Of a stretch of DNA of 14,264 nt, positions 9,942 to 14,264 are shown piece by piece; within the stretch, counting starts at the first letter, position 1, and the number at the start of each line of letters is the position of its first letter. The notes under the pieces are model-generated. The model was given only the letters and a program-made list of their open reading frames with translations, did no database searches and had not been told where the DNA came from. The translations under genes and the position numbers were made by a program. Origin of the DNA: DASSLY01 sp035689185 (GTDB taxonomy: Bacteria; Actinomycetota; Actinomycetes; Actinomycetales; Dermatophilaceae); NCBI GenBank assembly GCA_035689185.1, contig DASSLY010000003.1, forward strand, positions 1 to 14,264, read 5' to 3'.

Positions 9942-10597
9942 TCGACACCGCTGTCTTCGACGTGGACGGGACCCTGGTCGACACGAACTACCACCACGTG
10001 CTGGCCTGGGCCGCCGCGTTCGGCTCAGTCGGCCAGGTGGTGCCGTGCTGGTGGATCCACCACCACGTCGGGATGGGCGGCGACAAGCTGGTCGCGGCGG
10101 TGGCAGGGGAGGAGGTGGAACGGCAGCACGGGGATGACGTCCGCGCGGCCTGGGAACACGAGTTCGACCAGCTGATCGACTCGGTCTGCGCTTTCGAGGC
10201 GGCGCGAGACCTGGTGGCTGAGGTCCGCCGCCGGGGGTTCAGGATCGTGCTGTCCAGCTCCGGCAAGCGCAAGCACGTGGAACGGTTCCTGGAGATCGCC
10301 CGGGTCGGCGACCTGGCCGACGTGTGGACCACGGCCGACGACGCGCAGGAGAGCAAGCCCAGCCCGGACCTGCTGCAGATCGCGCTCGAGCGCGCCGGCG
10401 CGCGCGGCGGGGTGATGGTGGGGGACTCTCCGTATGACGCCGAGGCGGCTGGCAAGCTCGGGATGCCCGCCATCGGAGTGCTCTGCGGTGGCTTCGGCGA
10501 GCACCGTCTGCGGGCGGCGGGCGCCGAGACGGTGGTGCCGAGCCTGGCGCACCTGCTGCAGCGGCTCGACGAGACCCGGCTCGCCGCCCCCGCATGA
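9938..10597 (+). CDS. HAD-superfamily hydrolase (beta-phosphoglucomutase/phosphatase type)
   Basis: A 219-residue subfamily IA HAD protein. Motif I is DVDGTLVDT (8-16) with nucleophile Asp8 and acid Asp10. Motif II is SSSGK (106-110), motif III is Lys140 in KPSPD, and motif IV is GDSPYDAEAA (162-171). All catalytic residues are present. A helical cap lies between motifs I and II (about 18-88), with an unusual WWIHHHVG stretch at 38-45. GTG at 9938 overlaps the dehydrogenase stop (GTGA) and has AAGGTGG 10 nt upstream; an in-frame GTG at 9914 would add eight residues that fit the family less well. It is the last gene of the three-gene unit. It probably hydrolyses a phosphate ester made or used by the two dehydrogenases, but no sequence feature names the substrate. 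Confidence 0.9.
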
Positions 10598-10747
10598 CCT
10601 ACTCTCGAGTTGTCACAAGGTGGTGGGGCCCTGACCGGGTGACGTTCTGACACGTCGAGGGGGTCACCACGCGAGGCCGCCGGTCGTAGCGCGCGGGCAC
10701 CGGCATCGGCATCGGCGTCGGCGCGGGCAGCGGGGCGAGCTCGACGC
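10598..10747. terminator. Spacer between convergent HAD and methyltransferase genes with weak stem-loop
   Basis: GTGGTG (10620-10625) can pair with CACCAC (10665-10670), and inside this GACGT (10641-10645) pairs with ACGTC (10652-10656) around a 6-nt loop. It could terminate both genes, but the pairing is much weaker than elsewhere in the window. A short CGGCAT microrepeat lies at 10701-10722. No gene is seen. Confidence 0.3.
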
Positions 10748-11344
10748 TCACCCGGACCGGGCACCCGGGTGAGTGCCCCGGGACCAGCTGGCGACGACGA
10801 AGTCCACGTCCTCGTGGGCCACCACGGCCCGCCAGCCGGCTGTCGTCAGGGCGGCGCCCATCTCGGCCACCGCGTCAGCGCCGGCCAGGTAGGCGTCCGC
10901 GGGGTGGTGCCGCCAGTTCACGCAGACCACCTCCGCCTCCGCCGCGCTGACCTCGTCCACCAACCGGGCGGTCCGTTCCCGCGCCTGGCCGGAAAGGTAG
11001 TACAGCACCTCGGTCACCAGGACCAGGTCGAACGGGCGCCGCAGCCGCGGGGGCAGCGGCTCGGGCAGCAGGTGCCGGGCCGCGGTCACCTGGGCGGGAG
11101 TGGCGTCCCGGGTGAGCTCGACCGCCGCCGCGGAGCCGTCAGTGGCCAGCACCCGGTCGCACCGGTCGGACAGCGCGGCGGCCAGGGCACCGGTGCCGCA
11201 GGCCACGTCCCAGGCGGCGGCGTACCGCTCCTGGGCCAGGCAGGCCAGCACGACGGCCTGCTTGCGCCGCTCGTACCAGCGGGTGGATACCCCGAACGGG
11301 TCCGGGTCGTCGCGGTAGCGCCGGTCGAAGTCGGTCTGCTGCAC
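10748..11344 (-). CDS. Class I SAM-dependent methyltransferase (NodS-like)
   Basis: A 198-residue cytosolic methyltransferase. The N-terminus FDRRYRDDPDPFGVSTRWYERRKQAVVLACL (6-36, of which DPDPFG and WYERRK are the key parts) is typical of NodS-like proteins. The SAM-binding loop is DVACGTG (46-52), the acidic residue after strand 2 is Asp69 (ATDGS), and post-motif I is TEVLYYL (111-117). NodS N-methylates an amino sugar in rhizobial Nod factors; actinobacterial relatives often accompany glycan or secondary-metabolite genes, but none is adjacent here, so the substrate is unknown. GTG at 11344 is the only possible start, since an in-frame stop lies four codons upstream. There is no ribosome binding site, and a TAGTCC element 6 nt ahead suggests a leaderless message. 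The upstream hairpin at 11373-11406 separates it from the AMIN-like gene. Confidence 0.88.
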   Translation of the reverse strand: MQQTDFDRRYRDDPDPFGVSTRWYERRKQAVVLACLAQERYAAAWDVACGTGALAAALSDRCDRVLATDGSAAAVELTRDATPAQVTAARHLLPEPLPPRLRRPFDLVLVTEVLYYLSGQARERTARLVDEVSAAEAEVVCVNWRHHPADAYLAGADAVAEMGAALTTAGWRAVVAHEDVDFVVASWSRGTHPGARSG

Positions 11345-11372
11345 GGTCGGGGACTACCCGGTGGGCGGCCGG

Positions 11373-11406
11373 GGTATGCCGCGTGGCCGTGGCCACGCGG
11401 CATACC
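11373..11406 (-). terminator. Perfect 16-bp hairpin after the AMIN-like gene
   Basis: GGTATGCCGCGTGGCC (11373-11388) and GGCCACGCGGCATACC (11391-11406) are exact reverse complements with a 2-nt centre. The hairpin starts 6 nt after the stop codon ending at 11413 and precedes the methyltransferase. No T-tract follows, so termination would depend on the stem alone. The outer 11 bp (GGTATGCCGCG) are the same as in the hairpin at 12056-12091. Confidence 0.85.
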
Positions 11407-11412
11407 GCCGGG

Positions 11413-11994
11413 TCACCAGTGGTGGGCGACGTCGATCACCAGCCGGCTGCCGGTGCCGGGGCCGGCCAGGACGAAGACGTTCATCGGCAGCCGGGCGCGC
11501 ACGCCCAGGCCGAGGGTGGTCTGGCCCTCGAAGCTGCCGGCCCAGGCGACCTGGCGGAACGTGCTGTAGCCGGTCACGTTGACCAGCTCGCGGCGGTTGG
11601 CCGGGGTGTAGGTCGGATTGCCGGCATCGTCGTAGGCGGGCGAGCGCAGGATGACCTGCAGCTTCGCGCCGCCGCGCAGTGGCACGACGTCGCCGGAACC
11701 GTCCATCCGGACCTGGTCGACGTAGCTGACCTGGTACCCGGTGGTCGCGCCGGCCACGTCCAGCACCAGCCGGTCGTAGCAGGTGTGTCGGCCGGACCGG
11801 ACGTTGGTGAGCGGTGCGGTGCCCATCCCTGGGCGGGACTTCACCAGCGAGCCCCAGGTGACGGCGCAGCTGGCGGTGGATGCGGTCGACGCCTGGGCGG
11901 CGACGGCGGGAACGGCGGCGGCGACGCCGGCTGCGGCGGCCATCGCCAGAAGGGTGGTGCGGACCTTGCGGTGGGTGGGGGTCGAACGGCTCAT
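11413..11994 (-). CDS. Secreted AMIN-like domain protein
   Basis: A 193-residue exported protein. Residues 1-35 form a signal peptide (RSTPTHRKVR, then an Ala/Met-rich core, ending AVAAQA before Ser). The mature part has CAVTWGS (43-49), VRSGRHTCYDRLVLDV (65-80), GYQVSYVDQV, and a C-terminal GTGSRLVIDVAHHW (180-193). This matches the actinobacterial AMIN-like family, a beta-rich extracellular domain presumed to bind cell-wall components. Cys43 and Cys72 are the only cysteines in the mature protein and probably form a disulphide. ATG at 11994 follows AAGGAG by 7 nt, better than the in-frame start at 12054, which would put charged residues ahead of the signal peptide. It lies between two perfect hairpins and is therefore probably transcribed alone. 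It has no enzymatic motif; its function is not established. Confidence 0.85.
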   Translation of the reverse strand: MSRSTPTHRKVRTTLLAMAAAAGVAAAVPAVAAQASTASTASCAVTWGSLVKSRPGMGTAPLTNVRSGRHTCYDRLVLDVAGATTGYQVSYVDQVRMDGSGDVVPLRGGAKLQVILRSPAYDDAGNPTYTPANRRELVNVTGYSTFRQVAWAGSFEGQTTLGLGVRARLPMNVFVLAGPGTGSRLVIDVAHHW

Positions 11995-12055
11995 CGTTGA
12001 GCTCCTTTCCTGTGCCATCAGGACGCGGAGCTCACCAGTTCGGTTGACACGCATG

Positions 12056-12091
12056 GGTATGCCGCGCGCGGGCCTCCGCGCGCGGCATACC
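12056..12091 (-). terminator. Perfect 16-bp hairpin after the ActP-like symporter gene
   Basis: GGTATGCCGCGCGCGG (12056-12071) and CCGCGCGCGGCATACC (12076-12091) are exact reverse complements around GCCT. The hairpin starts 5 nt after the stop codon ending at 12097. No T-tract follows. It shares its outer arm with the hairpin at 11373-11406. Confidence 0.85.
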
Positions 12092-12096
12092 GGAAC

Positions 12097-13728
12097 TCAG
12101 TGGTAGACCGCCTTCTCCGCACCGGCGCCGGTGAGCGAGCGGACCTCCATCTCGGCGTACTTGGCCACGTCCGCGGGCTCGCCGCTGGTCACGGTGCCCA
12201 GCCAGCCGAGCAGGAAGCCCAGCGGGATGGAGACGATGCCCGGGTTGTCCAGCGGGAACCAGTGGAAGTCCACCGAGGGGTCGGTGATCATCGAGGTGCT
12301 CAGGCCGGTCGCCGGGTCGGCGGGCTTGCCGGAGACGACGGGGCTGAAGACGATCAGGGTGATCGCCGAGATCAGGCCGCCGTAGATGCTCCACAGAGCG
12401 CCGCGGGTGGTGAACCGCGGCCAGAACAGCGAGTACAGGATCGTGGGCAGGTTCGCGCTGGCGGCGATGGCGAAGGCCAGCGCCACCAGGAACGCGATGT
12501 TCTGCCCGTTGGCGAAGATTCCGCCGATGATCGCCAGCAGGCCGATGACGACGGCGGTGATCCGCGCGATCCGCACCTCCCCGTCGGGCGAGACCGTCCC
12601 GTGCTTGATGACGTGTGCGTAGACGTCGTGGGCGAACGAGGCGCTCGCGGTGATGGTCAGGCCGGCGACGACGGCCAGGATCGTCGCGAAGGCGACCGCG
12701 GAGATGACCCCGAGCAGGAGCTCGCCGCCCAGCTCGAAGGCGAGCAGCGGCGCGGCCGAGTTCACCTTGCCCGGGGCGGCCTTGATGGCGTCCGGGCCGA
12801 CCAGGGCGCCGGCGCCGTAGCCGAGGACGAGGGTGAACAGGTAGAACACCCCGATCAGCCAGATCGCCCAGACCACCGAGCGCCGCGCCTCCTTGCTCGA
12901 CGGCACCGTGTAGAAGCGCATCAGCACGTGCGGCAGTCCCGCCGTGCCCAGGACCAAGGCCAGGGCCAGGGAGATGAAGTCGATCTTCGTGGTGAGCGTC
13001 TTGCCGTACTGCAGGCCGGGGCTGAACAGCTTCTCTCCGACGGCCGGGGACTTGTCGGCGGCGGCGCCCATCACGCTGGACAGGTTCAGCCCGAACTTGC
13101 CGAGCACCCAGACGGTCATCACCGCAGCGCCCACGATGAGCAGCGCGGCCTTGATGATCTGCACCCAGGTTGTCCCCTTCATGCCGCCGACCAGCACGTA
13201 GGTGATCATCACGATCCCCACCACGGCGATGACCAGGGACTGGCCGGTGCGGTTGGTGATGCCCAGCAGCAGCGCGACCAGGCCGCCGGCGCCGGCCATC
13301 TGGGCGAGCAGGTAGAAGAAACTCACCGCCAGCGTCGAGGTGGCGGCGGCGGTGCGGACCGGGCGCTGCCGAAGGCGGAACGACAGGACGTCGGCCATGG
13401 TGAACCGGCCGGTGTTGCGCAGCGGCTCGGCGACCAGGAGCAGCGCCACGAGCCACGCGACGAGGAAGCCGATGGAGTAGAGGAACCCGTCGTAGCCGTT
13501 CACCGCGATGGCGCCGGCGATGCCGAGGAACGAGGCGGCCGACAGGTAGTCGCCCGCGATCGCCACCCCGTTCTGCGCGCCGCTGAAGGCCCGCCCGGCC
13601 GCGTAGTAGTCCGACGCCGTGCGGTTGGTGCGGCTCGCCCGGTAGACCACGACGAGCGTGACCAGCACGAAGGCGGCGAAGACGGCGATGTTGAGCCCGA
13701 CGTCGCCGACGTCGTCCGCGGGGGTCAC
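12097..13728 (-). CDS. actP: Sodium:solute symporter, cation/acetate symporter ActP-like
   Basis: A 543-residue SSS-family permease with about 13 hydrophobic segments. After an extracytoplasmic N-terminus and first helix (about 11-29) comes RTASDYYAAGRAFSGAQNG (a conserved SSS/ActP stretch near 36-54), then GDYLSAASFLG (59-69), a Na+-site helix, and the SSS signature GGMKGTTWVQ (181-190). The C-terminal region includes FPLDNPGIVSIPLGFLLGWLG. The best match by motif is the acetate/glycolate permease ActP or the related MctC monocarboxylate carrier. GTG at 13728 overlaps the DUF485 stop (GTGA) and follows GAGGAGG; longer in-frame readings to 14148 would run through the DUF485 gene and give a Gly/Arg/Pro-rich string. 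It is coupled to DUF485 as yjcH-actP is in enterobacteria. Its cargo would feed AcsA at 5453-7432. A perfect hairpin ends the unit. Confidence 0.93.
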   Translation of the reverse strand: MTPADDVGDVGLNIAVFAAFVLVTLVVVYRASRTNRTASDYYAAGRAFSGAQNGVAIAGDYLSAASFLGIAGAIAVNGYDGFLYSIGFLVAWLVALLLVAEPLRNTGRFTMADVLSFRLRQRPVRTAAATSTLAVSFFYLLAQMAGAGGLVALLLGITNRTGQSLVIAVVGIVMITYVLVGGMKGTTWVQIIKAALLIVGAAVMTVWVLGKFGLNLSSVMGAAADKSPAVGEKLFSPGLQYGKTLTTKIDFISLALALVLGTAGLPHVLMRFYTVPSSKEARRSVVWAIWLIGVFYLFTLVLGYGAGALVGPDAIKAAPGKVNSAAPLLAFELGGELLLGVISAVAFATILAVVAGLTITASASFAHDVYAHVIKHGTVSPDGEVRIARITAVVIGLLAIIGGIFANGQNIAFLVALAFAIAASANLPTILYSLFWPRFTTRGALWSIYGGLISAITLIVFSPVVSGKPADPATGLSTSMITDPSVDFHWFPLDNPGIVSIPLGFLLGWLGTVTSGEPADVAKYAEMEVRSLTGAGAEKAVYH

Positions 13729-14114
13729 GCCGCCTCCTCGATCTGCAAGCCGACCGGGCCCGACTCCACCCGCTCGCGGATCTGCGCCGCGAGCGGGTCG
13801 AGGCGGCGCCGCGCGTAGCGGACATAGCCGGCGGTGAGCGCGAAGGTCGAGGCGAACTGGGCGAGCCCGAGCAGCAGGCCGACGTTGACCGCGCCGAGCA
13901 CGGGGGTGTCCATGAGGTCCCGCTCGTAGGACACGAGGAGGACGTACGCGAGGTACCAGAGCAGGAACAGCGCCGTCATGGGGAAGACGAAACGGCGCAG
14001 CCGCCTGCGCAACAGGGCGAACTCCGGCCCCGCCTGCACCCGTTGGTGCAGCGTCCCCCCGTCCTCTTCCGCCGACGAGAGCTCCCCGTCGAAATCCCAG
14101 CCGGTGGTGGTCAC
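13725..14114 (-). CDS. DUF485 membrane protein (YjcH-like), partner of the symporter
   Basis: A 129-residue protein with two transmembrane helices (about 42-63 and 73-97). FALLRRRLRRFVFPMTALFLLWY (32-54; key parts RRRLRRFVFP and FLLWY) is the DUF485 signature, followed by VNVGLLLGLAQFASTF (77-92). It has an acidic N-terminus (2-20) and a basic cytoplasmic segment after the second helix (VRYARRRLDP). Genes of this family almost always precede an ActP/MctC symporter and are thought to help or regulate it, though the mechanism is not known. The GTG start at 14114 follows GGGAGG by 6 nt. Its last codons overlap the symporter start by 4 nt, so the two are translationally coupled. Confidence 0.93.
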   Translation of the reverse strand: MTTTGWDFDGELSSAEEDGGTLHQRVQAGPEFALLRRRLRRFVFPMTALFLLWYLAYVLLVSYERDLMDTPVLGAVNVGLLLGLAQFASTFALTAGYVRYARRRLDPLAAQIRERVESGPVGLQIEEAA

Positions 14115-14131
14115 CGCGCCCCTCCCGTGTC

Positions 14132-14174
14132 GACCCGACGGGCGCCACCCGTTCGTGGGACCGTCGATCGGGTC
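14132..14174 (-). promoter_or_regulatory. Imperfect stem-loop upstream of the DUF485/ActP operon
   Basis: GACCC (14132-14136) pairs with GGGTC (14170-14174) and GACGG (14137-14141) with CCGTC (14161-14165), leaving GATC unpaired and a 19-nt loop. It lies in the 90-nt gap between the preceding gene and the DUF485 start, ending 5 nt from the ribosome binding site. It may be an operator or leader structure; TTGACC (minus strand, 14176-14171) overlaps its far arm without a good minus-10. Confidence 0.3.
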
Positions 14175-14204
14175 AACGACGCGGCGTCACCAGGGGTACG
14201 GGGG

Positions 14205-14264
14205 TCAGCCGCGGTCGTGGGTGAGGCCGAGCCGTTCGGGGGCGTGCAGGCGCAGGAGGACGGC
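14205..14264 (-). CDS. C-terminal 19 residues of an unidentified protein (cut by window edge)
   Basis: The minus-strand frame entering from the right edge reads AVLLRLHAPERLGLTHDRG and stops with TGA at 14207-14205. Nearly every codon ends in G or C, as in the real genes here, whereas the alternative open frame reads Pro/Thr/Ala-rich strings. Nineteen residues are too few to name a family. Its 90-nt distance from the DUF485 gene on the same strand allows co-transcription. In related genomes a two-component regulator or another symporter often lies here, but I cannot tell which applies. Confidence 0.55.
   Translation of the reverse strand, partial: AVLLRLHAPERLGLTHDRG

Noticed and set aside
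12043..12048. TTGACA on the plus strand as a promoter element
   Set aside because: No minus-10 lies 16-19 nt downstream, and it would drive transcription antisense into the ActP gene through the hairpin.
12100..13818. A 572-codon plus-strand frame opposite ActP
   Set aside because: It is an antisense shadow of the permease, rich in Gln/Asp/His/Arg, with no recognisable motif.
14112..14264. Alternative minus-strand open frame running from the right edge to 14112
   Set aside because: Its product is Pro/Thr/Ser-rich with poor third-position GC bias, while the competing frame ending at 14205 has near-total G/C third positions.

Overview
The window is very GC-rich, with G or C at almost every third codon position, many GTG starts and purine-rich ribosome binding sites. 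The gene families (actinobacterial holin-X-like protein, NodS-like methyltransferase, AMIN-like secreted protein, DUF485/ActP pair) point to a free-living Actinomycetota chromosome. From memory, the left part (acetyl-CoA synthetase, holin-like protein, alpha/beta hydrolase) resembles the Mycobacterium tuberculosis Rv3667-Rv3670 neighbourhood. I could not run a search, so family names rest on motifs and the genus is not assigned. I see no rRNA, tRNA, CRISPR array, insertion sequence or prophage.

Layout. 1-2358 (minus): a unit read in the order CPA1-type cation/proton antiporter, small two-helix membrane protein, alpha/beta hydrolase (cut by the left edge). 2511-3500 (plus): a pirin, probably leaderless, diverging from the antiporter. 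3501-3806: a non-coding stretch with a 40-bp tandem repeat, then the leader of a secreted Asp-box (sialidase-fold) protein, 3807-5288 (plus). A nested stem-loop at 5319-5387 separates it from the convergent acetyl-CoA synthetase, 5453-7432 (minus). 7705-10597 (plus): three overlapping genes, a membrane-anchored short-chain dehydrogenase, a zinc alcohol/formaldehyde dehydrogenase-like enzyme and a HAD phosphatase. 10748-11344 (minus): a NodS-like methyltransferase. 11413-11994 (minus): a secreted AMIN-like protein. 12097-14114 (minus): DUF485 protein plus ActP-like acetate symporter, overlapping by 4 nt. 14205-14264 (minus): the last 19 codons of an unidentified gene.

How the genes work together. 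DUF485/ActP could import acetate or related monocarboxylates and AcsA would convert acetate to acetyl-CoA, so uptake and activation lie within about 9 kb. The dehydrogenase-dehydrogenase-HAD operon looks like a small redox pathway of unknown substrate. The antiporter unit suggests cation/pH or envelope homeostasis.

The most unusual features are in the DNA itself. Perfect 16-bp-arm hairpins sharing the core GGTATGCCGCG lie 5-6 nt after two stop codons, and a related tandem repeat follows a third gene. The 5-mer GTATG/CATAC accounts for about two thirds of all TAT/ATA triplets in the window, including those in coding sequence. I see no convincing new defence or mobile system.
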